A DNA stretch of 9,811 nt from DATKYV01 sp035528275 (GCA_035528275.1 DATKYV010000365.1:1-9811), one strand, 5' to 3'; positions 1 to 8,271 are shown, counted from the first letter of the stretch. Notes: generated from the sequence alone by a model not told the origin. Made by a program: numbers and translations.

Positions 1-336
1 CCGGAGCCGGGGAAAGAACCGCCGCCCCCGCCGCCTCGAAAGCGCACCAAAGACGAGCGCCGCCACTCGCGCCTCAGGACCCGGTTGAAAGCCTGCGTCC
101 GGCACCCCGGACTCGGTGAGGAGATTCTTTACACGGAAAACGTTTCGCGCGGAGGCATCTGCTTCAAGAGTCGTAGGGTCTACTTCGAGGGGATGAGAGT
201 GGAGTTATCGATCCCTTATGCCGAGGGCGGAGCCAATATCTTTGTCCCAGCCCGCATCGTGCGCACGCAAAACGTCCCGGGCGAGGGCGTCAGTTCATAC
301 GGCGTCGAGTACCTGAAGGGCCGCAAACCATCCTAG
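1..336 (+). CDS. PilZ-domain protein, C-terminal part (start lies upstream of the window)
   Basis: The reading frame is open from base 1 to a TAG at 334-336, giving 111 residues, so the gene begins before the window. The TTG at 85 is only an internal Leu codon. Residues 1-17 are a Pro-rich, basic linker. It is followed by an Arg cluster (ERRHSR, about residues 19-24) that resembles the PilZ RRxxxR c-di-GMP-binding motif but is one residue shorter. The second PilZ motif, [D/N]xSxxG, is present as NVSRGG. The rest reads as beta-strands ending in SSYGVEYL, usual for a PilZ barrel. PilZ domains bind cyclic di-GMP and control motility, polysaccharide output or a fused effector. The missing N-terminus could carry another domain, so the specific role is unknown. 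No terminator is obvious after the stop. Confidence 0.75.
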   Translation, partial: PEPGKEPPPPPPRKRTKDERRHSRLRTRLKACVRHPGLGEEILYTENVSRGGICFKSRRVYFEGMRVELSIPYAEGGANIFVPARIVRTQNVPGEGVSSYGVEYLKGRKPS

Positions 337-655
337 AACGATGGCGTGCGCGTCCCGCCTCTCGCCCAGATACCCGTACCGCTCCAAGGATCACCAGCCA
401 CAAGGATCCGCCCCAACATTGTGCCGCACCGCCCCGACGGCGCGCGTCTTGGCAGGCGGGGGGGCGGCCCCGATGCCGGACTGATGGGGGGACACTGCCA
501 CGGCGTAGCCTGGCCCAAGCGCGCGGCCTTGCCTCGAAGGGGGCGAGAGGGAAACTGCCGCTGAAAGGGGGAAGTCTGATATCAGCAGCCGTGGCTTCCC
601 GCACGCCATTCAACAGGGCGTTCTGACACCCGGCGCGTTGGTCGGTACCCGCGCG
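337..655. other. 319 bp intergenic stretch without a recognisable gene
   Basis: This lies between the PilZ gene stop and the converging stop of the CRTAC1 protein gene. The open frames here have no visible ribosome binding site and translate to Arg/Pro/Gly-rich sequence with no family resemblance, as expected for chance frames in GC-rich DNA. Visible details are several G runs between about 457 and 486 (including a run of seven) and a perfect 10 bp palindrome, CTGATATCAG, at 576-585. I see no clear hairpin-plus-T-tract terminator on either strand. Confidence 0.6.
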
Positions 656-2440
656 TCAGGTACGGATCTTCTCAGCCTTGATGATTCCTTCCCCTTCGCG
701 AATGGTGAGGATCTGATTGACCTCGAGGTTGGTGAACTTTTCGATCTTCTGGGTGGTGGGCCACTTGACCTCGATGAGATCCACCACCGTCGCTTGCCCC
801 ACTCCGAAGTGCAGGCGCAGGTCGCTCTGTGACATCACGCTGGCGCCGGTGTGGACCTCGTCGATCTGCGCGTGCTTTCCGGTGACCACGCGCGCCCTTG
901 CCCCGATCGCCGTGCGGTTGCACTTGGTGCCGAGCAGCTTGATCTTGATCCAGTTGTTTTTGTTTCCGCCGTCGTTGCGGAGCAGCGAGGGCGGGTCGTT
1001 CATATTCAATACCAGGACGTCGACGTCCCCGTCGTTGTCGTAATCCCCGAAAGCACAGCCGCGGCTGGCGAAACACTCACTCACCCCGGGACCCATCCTT
1101 GAGGAAACATCCTTGAATCTCCCGTCGCGCATGTTCCGGTACACGATCCGGGGTGTCTTGAGGTGGGCGTCCAAATTGTATTCTTCGATTCTGGGGTAAA
1201 CGTGCCCGGTGACGTGGAAGATGTCCAGCCAACCGTCGTTGTCGTAGTCGATGAAGCCCGCGCCCCAGTTAACATACCGCGTGTTGACGCCGATGCCCGA
1301 AATGAACGTGACGTCCGTCCAGGTGCCGTCGCCGTTGTTCCGATAGAGATTGCAGGTGTCATCCTGGAAATTGGTCTTGAAGATGTCGAACCACCCATCG
1401 CCGTCGTAGTCACCCACCCCCAGCCCCATGCCCGCCTGCTCCTGGCCGTCTTCGTTGTAAGCAACGCCGGACATGACAGCCACGTCCTCGAACGTCCCAT
1501 CGTGCTTGTTGTGAAACAGAATGCTCGGTTCGGAATCGACGGCGACGTAGATGTCCGGCCAGCCGTCGTGATCGAAATCGTAGGAGGTGGCGGTAATGGA
1601 GTATCGGGGCCCCGGTTTGAGAATCCCGGCTTTTTCCGAGACGTCCGTGAAAGTCCCATCACCGTTGTTGTGGTAGAGGATGTTCATTCCCCCTGGCAAA
1701 CCGCGTGGGCCGCACATCACCGGAATGCCTTTCCACTGGCAGTAGCCGGTCTCCCCCGGCGCGGGAGTTTTCTCGATGTCCAGTTCGATGTAGTTGCAGA
1801 CGAAGAGGTCAAGGAAGCTGTCGCGGTCGTAATCGATCCAGGTGCAGCCCGAACCCCAGCGGGTGCGTTCCTCGTACAGCCCCGCCTTCTTGGTGACGTC
1901 GGTGAAAGTTCCGTCGCCGTTGTTGTGGAACAGGATGTTATGGCCCCAGGAGCCGCAGAAGAGATCGTCCCAACCGTCGTTGTCGTAGTCGCCCACGCAC
2001 ACACCGGTCTGCCAGCCGGTGCGCGCCAGGCCGGAGCCGGCGGTGACATCGGTGAAGGTTCCATCGCGATTGTTCTTGTAGAGATGCGGCGTGGGGGCGT
2101 TTTCCGGCGTGTAGGTTTCCTCGAACCGAATTCCGTTGGTCAGGTAGATGTCCAACCAGCCGTCGTTGTCGTAGTCGAAAAAGGCCAGACCGCTCCCTTT
2201 TGCTTCAATGATGTACTTTTTGCGCTTCACCCCGCCCCAGACGTTAGGTGCTGTCAGGCCGGCCTCTTTTCCGACGTCGACGAAGGTAACGGGCGAGGGG
2301 GTCTCCGCGTCCTGAACCGTGGCTGCTTTGAGGAGGGGGGCGCCTGACCACTTCCACAAGGGAGTAGTCAGAGCATCCATCAACTGGGAACCGAGCAGGA
2401 TTGCGGAGGAACCCAAGAAATGGCGGCGAGGAGATTTCAT
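656..2440 (-). CDS. Tat-exported CRTAC1-family protein: FG-GAP/VCBS propeller with C-terminal ASPIC/UnbV domain
   Basis: The protein is 594 residues from the ATG at 2440. It opens with a Tat-type signal (PRRHFLGSS followed by a hydrophobic run), so it is probably exported folded. From about residue 89 to 480 there are seven acidic Ca-binding loops of the type DYDNDGWxD (first Asp at residue 89, last loop at 466), alternating with NNGDGTFTDV-type strands. This is the pattern of a seven-bladed integrin-like FG-GAP/VCBS beta-propeller. The third loop is degenerate (DYDRDSFLD). The tail from about residue 495 matches ASPIC/UnbV (NWIKIKLLG, AIGARARV, SQSDLRLHFGVG). Such proteins are abundant in Acidobacteriota and Planctomycetota, and their substrates are mostly unknown; adhesion or surface polymer binding is plausible. 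The start is uncertain: neither the ATG at 2440 nor an in-frame TTG at 2548 has a good Shine-Dalgarno. The ATG is chosen because it puts the Tat motif at the N-terminus. Confidence 0.88.
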   Translation of the reverse strand: MKSPRRHFLGSSAILLGSQLMDALTTPLWKWSGAPLLKAATVQDAETPSPVTFVDVGKEAGLTAPNVWGGVKRKKYIIEAKGSGLAFFDYDNDGWLDIYLTNGIRFEETYTPENAPTPHLYKNNRDGTFTDVTAGSGLARTGWQTGVCVGDYDNDGWDDLFCGSWGHNILFHNNGDGTFTDVTKKAGLYEERTRWGSGCTWIDYDRDSFLDLFVCNYIELDIEKTPAPGETGYCQWKGIPVMCGPRGLPGGMNILYHNNGDGTFTDVSEKAGILKPGPRYSITATSYDFDHDGWPDIYVAVDSEPSILFHNKHDGTFEDVAVMSGVAYNEDGQEQAGMGLGVGDYDGDGWFDIFKTNFQDDTCNLYRNNGDGTWTDVTFISGIGVNTRYVNWGAGFIDYDNDGWLDIFHVTGHVYPRIEEYNLDAHLKTPRIVYRNMRDGRFKDVSSRMGPGVSECFASRGCAFGDYDNDGDVDVLVLNMNDPPSLLRNDGGNKNNWIKIKLLGTKCNRTAIGARARVVTGKHAQIDEVHTGASVMSQSDLRLHFGVGQATVVDLIEVKWPTTQKIEKFTNLEVNQILTIREGEGIIKAEKIRT

Positions 2441-2559
2441 CCTGAATATCGGCGGCGACACCCGGTCGCCCTGACCATCAACGTCTTGGGCCAAAGCCGC
2501 TGCGACCAACTCGGGATTTCCCGCTGCCGCAGCGCGACCCAACCACAAGGTGAGCTTTT

Positions 2560-2565
2560 ATTATA
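2560..2565 (-). promoter_or_regulatory. Candidate -10 box for the CRTAC1-family gene
   Basis: A perfect TATAAT is read on the minus strand here, upstream of the gene beginning at 2440. No convincing -35 hexamer lies 16-18 bp upstream. Transcription would start near 2553, leaving a leader of about 110 nt to the ATG. One consensus hexamer in an intergenic region is weak evidence. Confidence 0.3.
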
Positions 2566-2662
2566 CACCATGCGCCGTGGTTTCCCGCATGACTGGAATC
2601 TCCGGGATCGGTGTCGGCCCCCCTCCCGTTGCACACCACAACACCTGGTGCGGAATTCATCG

Positions 2663-2668
2663 TATAAT
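2663..2668 (+). promoter_or_regulatory. Candidate -10 box for the dienelactone hydrolase-like gene
   Basis: A perfect TATAAT lies 47 bp before the start codon at 2716, which would give a leader of about 40 nt. No good -35 hexamer is visible at standard spacing. Together with the minus-strand TATAAT at 2560-2565 it would form a divergent promoter pair. Confidence 0.35.
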
Positions 2669-2702
2669 GAATGCCCGGGGCTAAGAGCGAACCAATTTCT
2701 TC

Positions 2703-2709
2703 GGGAGGT
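2703..2709 (+). promoter_or_regulatory. Ribosome binding site that fixes the start at 2716
   Basis: GGGAGGT lies 6 nt before the ATG at 2716. An in-frame ATG at 2671 lies upstream of this site and would bury the signal peptide 15 residues inside the protein, so 2716 is preferred. Confidence 0.7.
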
Positions 2710-2715
2710 TCAGCC

Positions 2716-3468
2716 ATGCGCAGAATGGCACTGCCCCGGTGCGCTTGTCTGTTTCTCACGGTGTTAACCGCTACCGCATTGCCTCCGACGGGGGAAACGG
2801 TGAATTATCCGAGCGGCGACGAAACCGTCAGCGGCTATCTTGTGCTGCCCAAAGGCGAGGGACCACACCCCGCGCTGGTGGTGATTCACGAATGGTGGGG
2901 GTTGAACGCGTGGGTGAAAGAACAGGCAAACAAGTTCGCCGGCGAGGGCTACGTGGCGCTCGCGGTTGATCTCTATCGGGGCAAGGTCGCCACCAGCCCG
3001 GATGAAGCCCACGAACTGATGCGCGGCATGCCGCAGGACCGCGCGGTTCGCGATCTCAAAGCCGCCTTCGCCTACCTGGCTTCGCGGAAGGACGTCGACA
3101 AAGACAGGATCGGTTCCATCGGCTGGTGTATGGGCGGAGGGCTCTCACTACGGCTCGCCGTCAACGAACCGAAGCTCGCCGCATGCGTGGTGAATTATGG
3201 ATCGATGCCCACCGACCCCGCCGACATCAGAAAAATCCAGGCGCCCATCTTGGGAAGCTTCGGTGCCGATGACCAGGGCATCACTCCGGATTCCGTGGAA
3301 GCGTTTGAAAAGGCAATGAAGGCTGCACACAAATCAGTTGACGTGAAAATCTACGAGGGCGCGGGGCACGCCTTCCAAAATCCCAACAACCAGGGCGGAT
3401 ATCGCCCCGAGGCTACGGCGGATTCCTGGAAGCGCACGCTGGCGTTCCTCAACCAGACTCTGAAATAG
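2716..3468 (+). CDS. Exported dienelactone hydrolase family protein (alpha/beta-hydrolase)
   Basis: The protein is 250 residues from the ATG with the strong Shine-Dalgarno. Residues 1 to about 22 look like a Sec signal peptide: basic start, a LFLTVLTATA core, then a Pro-containing exit, so a periplasmic location is likely. The mature part has the dienelactone hydrolase (DLH) hallmarks in order: VIHEWWGLN near residue 60, where the conserved Glu contacts the nucleophile; the nucleophile elbow GWCMGG with Cys138; an Asp in GADD (residue 185 or 186); and His218 in GAGHAF. Characterised DLHs open the lactone ring of dienelactones from chloroaromatic breakdown. Exported homologues are usually general carboxylesterases of unknown substrate, and no aromatic-degradation genes are nearby. 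The gene stands alone, divergent from the CRTAC1 gene and convergent with the amidohydrolase gene 41 bp away. Family assignment is secure; substrate is unknown. Confidence 0.9.
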   Translation: MRRMALPRCACLFLTVLTATALPPTGETVNYPSGDETVSGYLVLPKGEGPHPALVVIHEWWGLNAWVKEQANKFAGEGYVALAVDLYRGKVATSPDEAHELMRGMPQDRAVRDLKAAFAYLASRKDVDKDRIGSIGWCMGGGLSLRLAVNEPKLAACVVNYGSMPTDPADIRKIQAPILGSFGADDQGITPDSVEAFEKAMKAAHKSVDVKIYEGAGHAFQNPNNQGGYRPEATADSWKRTLAFLNQTLK

Positions 3469-3509
3469 GCCGAAACCCGCGCGAGCGTGCAAATCGGTCG
3501 CCGGCAGCG

Positions 3510-4763
3510 CTAAACCGACAACACCTTTCCGGCGCGTACGGTGGTGACCGGAACAAGTTTCTGCCGTCCGGTGCGGGTCTTGCCCCCGGAATCGGTGAAC
3601 GTGAACTGGCCCTCACGGAGCTCGAGCACGGCAATGTCCGCCTCGGCGCCGGTTTTGAGAGTTCCGATTTCGGCGCCAAAATCGAACACCCGCGCGGCAT
3701 TCGCGGTGGCGCGCTCGATCACTTCTCGAAGGCTGAGCCCCAGCAAAAGAAATTTCGAGAGCGTCGTCGCCAGGTCGTAGACGGGGCCATTGATGTTGGC
3801 GGAATAGAGGTCGCTCGAAATCGTGTCCGGCCGAAAGCCTTGCGCGAGACACTTTTCCATCACTTCAAATGAAAAACTGCCGGCGCCGTGTCCGACGTCG
3901 AATAGCACGCCTCGTTCCCGCCCCTCGAGCACTTCGGGCGTCAGCCGGCCGGACGCGTCCAGTAATCCGTGCGGATGGCCGTTGAAGGAATGGGTGACAA
4001 CGTCACCTTTCTTCATCAGGGACAGAAATTCTCCCAGGGGCGTGTAGGAACCCCCGATGTGAATCATCAGCGGCAACCTCGCTTCGTCAGCCGCCGCCCG
4101 CGCCCGCTTCATGCCCTCATAGTCGTTCGGCCCCGTGTATTTTTCCGAGAAGCGAATCTTGAAGCCCAGCACAAGGTCGCTGTTTTCCCTCGCCGCCTTC
4201 ACCGCCAATTCGGGCACACAGTAGCGCAGGTCTAAGAGTTCGCCCATGTCCTCCGTGCTTCCCGCCACCATTCCAATTGAAACCACATGGAGCAGCGCCC
4301 GGATGCGCGTTGTCGCCTTCTCAATGATGAATCGCCGAAACGCCGGGAAACTGAACGCCCCCGAGGTGCCGGCATCGACGACCGTGGTTACGCCGCGGCG
4401 GACGAAGTAGGGGTCGGGCTCGATGCCGTAGGGCCCCACGGAAGGGAAAACATGAGTGTGAATATCGATCAGCCCCGGCGTTACGATTTTGCCGTCTGCC
4501 GAGATGACTTCGCGTGCTTGCCCGGGTGGAATCTGCGCGTCGACGCGGGCGATTTTCCCGCCTTGCACCGCAACGTCGCGCACGGCTTCGAGATTTTGCG
4601 AAGGGTCGATGACCCTCCCCCCCCGGATGAGGAGGTCGAAAGGCTTCTCGTCGGGGCCGGTGCGCGTCGCGCGCCCGTGCGGCTGAGCGCCCACACCACC
4701 CGCCGAGAGCGCGAAAGCTGCGCTGGAGCTGCCCAAGAACTGGCGGCGCGTTAAAGCTCTCAT
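3510..4763 (-). CDS. Tat-exported metal-dependent amidohydrolase/deacetylase family protein (dihydroorotase-like)
   Basis: The protein is 417 residues. It starts with a Tat signal (RRQFLGSSS, hydrophobic stretch, AGGVGAQ), pointing to a periplasmic or envelope enzyme. The body is an amidohydrolase TIM barrel: the HxH metal pair is His102 and His104 in DIHTH; Lys202 in GFKIR is the likely carboxylated metal-bridging lysine; His235 (MIHIGG) and His258 (THSFNG) complete the binuclear site; Asp318 (SSDLY) is the catalytic base. The small beta-sandwich is split between the N-terminal strands (LLIRGGRVIDP) and the C-terminal strands (GAEADIAVLEL). It most resembles the predicted amidohydrolase/deacetylase group related to dihydroorotase and D-aminoacylase, whose known members hydrolyse N-acyl or O-acyl groups. 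It is not a pyrimidine-pathway dihydroorotase, given the export signal and lack of pyr neighbours. It lies 79 bp downstream of sdhB on the same strand and could be read through from that operon. Substrate is unknown. Confidence 0.88.
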   Translation of the reverse strand: MRALTRRQFLGSSSAAFALSAGGVGAQPHGRATRTGPDEKPFDLLIRGGRVIDPSQNLEAVRDVAVQGGKIARVDAQIPPGQAREVISADGKIVTPGLIDIHTHVFPSVGPYGIEPDPYFVRRGVTTVVDAGTSGAFSFPAFRRFIIEKATTRIRALLHVVSIGMVAGSTEDMGELLDLRYCVPELAVKAARENSDLVLGFKIRFSEKYTGPNDYEGMKRARAAADEARLPLMIHIGGSYTPLGEFLSLMKKGDVVTHSFNGHPHGLLDASGRLTPEVLEGRERGVLFDVGHGAGSFSFEVMEKCLAQGFRPDTISSDLYSANINGPVYDLATTLSKFLLLGLSLREVIERATANAARVFDFGAEIGTLKTGAEADIAVLELREGQFTFTDSGGKTRTGRQKLVPVTTVRAGKVLSV

Positions 4764-4769
4764 GATGTT

Positions 4770-4775
4770 TCTCCT
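4770..4775 (-). promoter_or_regulatory. Ribosome binding site of the amidohydrolase gene
   Basis: AGGAGA on the minus strand, 6 nt before the ATG at 4763, supports that start and places the Tat motif at residues 6-7. Confidence 0.7.
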
Positions 4776-4842
4776 GATGAATTGAAATCTCTATCGAAGA
4801 CGAAATGAGAAATGGTCGTGAATGGCGGCGGATAATCGTACA

Positions 4843-5559
4843 TCACCACGGCCGGATCCGCCACAGCTTCCGAAACAGCAATGCTTTCATGACTTCTCCG
4901 ATGGCGCGCGTCACGTTGATTTCGCGCGGGCACGCTTCAACACAGTTGAAGATCGTCCGGCAGCACCACACGCCGTCGCCCGAGCCCAGGATGGCCAGAC
5001 GCTCACCCTGACTCTCGTCACGGCTGTCGAAGATGAACCGGTGCGCGTTGACGATGGCCGCGGGACCAAGGTAATCCTCATTGGCCCAGAATGAGGGGCA
5101 GGACGTGGTACACGCCCCGCAGAGAATACACTTGGTCGTGTCATCAAACCGCTCGCGGTCGGCGGGAGACTGCAGCCTTTCCTTCTCCGGCTCCGGTGAG
5201 TGGGTCATCAGGTACGGCTTCACCTTCCGATACTTTTCGAAGAAGCCCTCCATGTCAACCAGCAGGTCTTTAATGACGCGGAACCCGCGCATCGGCTCGA
5301 CGGTTATCTTCGTCCCGAGGTTGCGCAGCAGGACCTTGCAGGCCGGCGCATTCCGGCCGCTGATGAGCATGGCATCCGAGCCGCAGACGCCGTGCGCGCA
5401 CGAACGCCGATAGGTGAGCGTGCCGTCCTGATACCACTTGACGTGGTTCAGGGCGTCGAGCAGCCGGTCGGTGGGCTCCGCCTCAAGATGGTATTCGCCC
5501 CACCAGGGCTGCGCGTCCCTCTCAGGATTAAGGCGCTTGATCTTGAGTGTGACCTTCAT
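4843..5559 (-). CDS. sdhB: Succinate dehydrogenase iron-sulfur subunit SdhB
   Basis: The protein is 238 residues, normal for SdhB. It passes electrons from the SdhA flavin to quinone through three clusters. The N-terminal ferredoxin domain carries the [2Fe-2S] ligands Cys54, Cys59 and Cys74, with Asp62 at the fourth position (CGSD), as in E. coli SdhB. The C-terminal domain has CILCGAC (Cys144, 147, 150) plus Cys154, and Cys200, Cys206 and Cys210, which together hold [4Fe-4S] and [3Fe-4S]. The PSFW motif near the quinone site is at 155-158. An in-frame start 11 codons upstream lies inside an intergenic repeat element. The ATG at 5559 is preferred because GGAG lies 5 nt before it and the protein then begins like other SdhB proteins. 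It is the last sdh gene of the operon, 111 bp after sdhA. The frame is intact. Confidence 0.95.
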   Translation of the reverse strand: MKVTLKIKRLNPERDAQPWWGEYHLEAEPTDRLLDALNHVKWYQDGTLTYRRSCAHGVCGSDAMLISGRNAPACKVLLRNLGTKITVEPMRGFRVIKDLLVDMEGFFEKYRKVKPYLMTHSPEPEKERLQSPADRERFDDTTKCILCGACTTSCPSFWANEDYLGPAAIVNAHRFIFDSRDESQGERLAILGSGDGVWCCRTIFNCVEACPREINVTRAIGEVMKALLFRKLWRIRPW

Positions 5560-5564
5560 GGACG

Positions 5565-5568
5565 CTCC
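5565..5568 (-). promoter_or_regulatory. Ribosome binding site of sdhB
   Basis: GGAG on the minus strand, 5 nt before the ATG at 5559. It sits just outside the octamer repeat element and decides against the upstream in-frame start at 5592. Confidence 0.55.
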
Positions 5569-5570
5569 GC

Positions 5571-5670
5571 GCTGATTGATCCATTGTTCCATTGGCTCAT
5601 TGATTCATTGAAAGGATTTCTGACCACGCCGCCGCCACTCAATGGTCCAATGAACCAATGGTTCAATGAT

Positions 5671-5679
<9 letters not shown>
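5571..5679. repeat. Mirror-image octamer repeat element between sdhA and sdhB
   Basis: On the plus strand the left arm is five 8 bp units ending in ATTG: GCTGATTG, ATCCATTG, TTCCATTG, GCTCATTG and ATTCATTG (5571-5610). A 29 bp core (5611-5639), GC-rich on its right side, follows. The right arm is five units beginning with CAAT: CAATGGTC, CAATGAAC, CAATGGTT, CAATGATT and CAATATTT (5640-5679). The right arm is the inverse-complement pattern of the left, so the transcript could fold into an imperfect long hairpin. The sdhA stop codon (5671-5673) lies inside the right arm. Several units recur in the element at 7420-7517. Confidence 0.8.
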
Positions 5680-7400
<1,721 letters not shown>

Positions 7401-7406
7401 TCAGAG

Positions 7407-7410
7407 CCTC
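7407..7410 (-). promoter_or_regulatory. Ribosome binding site supporting the sdhA start at 7400
   Basis: GAGG on the minus strand, 6 nt before the ATG at 7400. It supports an sdhA start upstream of the frame interruption rather than at 7311. Confidence 0.5.
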
Positions 7411-7419
7411 AACAGATTA

Positions 7420-7517
7420 GCCCATTGAATCATTGATTCATTTCTTCATTATTCCATTGAGCGGCCACGTGTTCCGGCCTTCAGGCAATGATTCAATGAA
7501 TCAATGGTTCAATCAGC
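7420..7517. repeat. Mirror-image octamer repeat element between sdhD and sdhA
   Basis: The left arm (7420-7459) is GCCCATTG, AATCATTG, ATTCATTT, CTTCATTA and TTCCATTG. The GC-rich core (7460-7485) contains a GGCC..GGCC inverted pair. The right arm (7486-7517) is CAATGATT, CAATGAAT, CAATGGTT and CAATCAGC. The sdhD stop codon (7513-7515) is inside the last unit. Two left-arm units are degenerate (CATTT, CATTA). CAATGGTT, CAATGATT, TTCCATTG and the end unit GCTGATTG/CAATCAGC are shared with the element at 5571-5679. Confidence 0.8.
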
Positions 7518-7887
7518 TCACAGGCTGGAACGTCAGGATCACCAATGACCCCAAGGCCAAAAGAACAAATCCCACAACGTAGAGCGAGGCAAGCGAAAAC
7601 ACCCGCCACCCTGGAGGACGAATGTAGTCGTCCACCAGAGTGCGAACGCCGTTCAAGCCGTGGATGAGCGCCAGCCAGAGCATCACCAGGTCGTACGTCC
7701 GCCAGAAGCGCGTCGCGAAGCGTCGCGCCACGAACTGATAGTCGATGACCTCAATGTTGTTGATGACGTGCATGATGGTCAAATGACCGAGCGCCATGAA
7801 GAGCAGCACCACGCCAGAAACGCGCATGAAGAGCCACGCGTAGAGTTCCAGTCCGCTTTCCGGCCTCGGCCGGCCCGCCCCGCTCAT
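7513..7887 (-). CDS. sdhD: Succinate dehydrogenase membrane anchor subunit SdhD
   Basis: The protein is 124 residues with three hydrophobic segments, at about 20-43, 66-82 and 95-120, as expected for an SdhC/SdhD-type anchor. The first helix carries RVSG (Arg22, Ser24) and His35/His40; the second ends in LIHGLNGVRTLVDDY with His76. HxxNGxR is the anchor-family heme/quinone signature, with His76 a likely axial heme ligand. It anchors SdhAB to the membrane together with SdhC and forms the quinone site. Its SD, AGGAGG, overlaps the stop codon of sdhC, which indicates translational coupling. sdhA follows after 112 bp filled mostly by a repeat element. The frame is intact. The C versus D naming follows operon order and resemblance, and is a convention. 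Confidence 0.88.
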   Translation of the reverse strand: MSGAGRPRPESGLELYAWLFMRVSGVVLLFMALGHLTIMHVINNIEVIDYQFVARRFATRFWRTYDLVMLWLALIHGLNGVRTLVDDYIRPPGWRVFSLASLYVVGFVLLALGSLVILTFQPVS

Positions 7888-7893
7888 CGGCGC

Positions 7894-7899
7894 CCTCCT
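7894..7899 (-). promoter_or_regulatory. Ribosome binding site of sdhD overlapping the sdhC stop
   Basis: AGGAGG on the minus strand, 6 nt before the sdhD ATG at 7887. It shares bases with the TAG stop of sdhC (7898-7900), so ribosomes finishing sdhC sit on the sdhD site. Confidence 0.75.
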
Positions 7900-8271
7900 A
7901 CTTCACCATCCATTCGAGCATATAGATCGCAGTGGGGATGAAAATCACGGCAAAAACCACGGCCACGGCGTAAACCAGCTTGCGATGCACCACCGTCGCC
8001 TGCGGCCAGAAATCGATAATGATGATGCGGACGCCGTTCAACGCGTGGTAGAGCACCATGCCCGCCAACACCACCTCGCCGACGCGGAAAAACGGCAGGC
8101 GGTAAAGCGCCATGGTCTTGTTATAGAGCTCCGGTCCCCAGCCGATGAAAGCCGTGTCCACGATATGGACCATCAAAAAGACGAAGACCCGACCCCGGTC
8201 ACTCGATGCAGGATCCAGGACCAGTGGCCTTCCCTGCCCCGGTACGTCAGGTAATCAAAGATCTTGACCAT
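7898..8271 (-). CDS. sdhC: Succinate dehydrogenase cytochrome b subunit SdhC, frame interrupted near the N-terminus
   Basis: This is the first gene of the operon. From the ATG at 8271 (AGGAAG 8 nt upstream) it reads MVKIFDYLTYRGREGHWSW, then HRVTGVG, and a TGA follows four codons later. The remaining frame gives VFVFLMVHIVDTAFIGWGPE and on to the TAG at 7898-7900. Adding one G at 8188-8190 joins them into 124 residues with three membrane segments. In corrected numbering, HRVTG (His22, Arg23) is the conserved start of helix 1, His36 is in LMVH, and His76 lies in LYHALNGVR before Asp87. Candidate heme ligands His36 and His76 here, with the matching His pair in SdhD, suggest the two-heme type A complex II. 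An annotation beginning near 8176 would lose the first helix start. The lesion is either genuine or a sequencing error. Confidence 0.85.
8188..8190 (-). other. Frameshift site in sdhC (G run one base short)
   Basis: The minus strand reads GGGGTCGGGTCTTCG. With four Gs in the second run it would read Gly-Val-Gly-Val-Phe-Val-Phe-Leu-Met, joining the two halves in the expected hydrophobic helix. As written, the first frame ends at a TGA four codons further on. Confidence 0.8.

Noticed and set aside
576..585. Perfect palindrome CTGATATCAG as an operator
   Set aside because: A single 10 bp palindrome in an intergenic region between converging stops has no promoter next to it; likely chance.
290..613. 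Overlapping open frames on both strands between the PilZ and CRTAC1 genes
   Set aside because: Arg/Pro/Gly-rich translations with no Shine-Dalgarno and no family signature; typical chance frames.
1027..2176. DNA-level direct repeats of the CCGTCGTTGTCGTAGTC type
   Set aside because: They are the codons of the DYDNDG calcium loops in the FG-GAP propeller, so the protein explains them; not a separate repeat element or CRISPR.
1163..2347. 394-codon plus-strand open frame antisense to the CRTAC1 protein gene
   Set aside because: It is Val-rich low-complexity sequence produced by reading the repeated Asp/Asn codons of the Ca-binding loops backwards; no family resemblance, and the opposite strand encodes a clear domain protein.
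3469..3509. Bidirectional terminator between the converging hydrolase genes
   Set aside because: The 41 bp gap shows no convincing GC-rich hairpin followed by a T tract on either strand.
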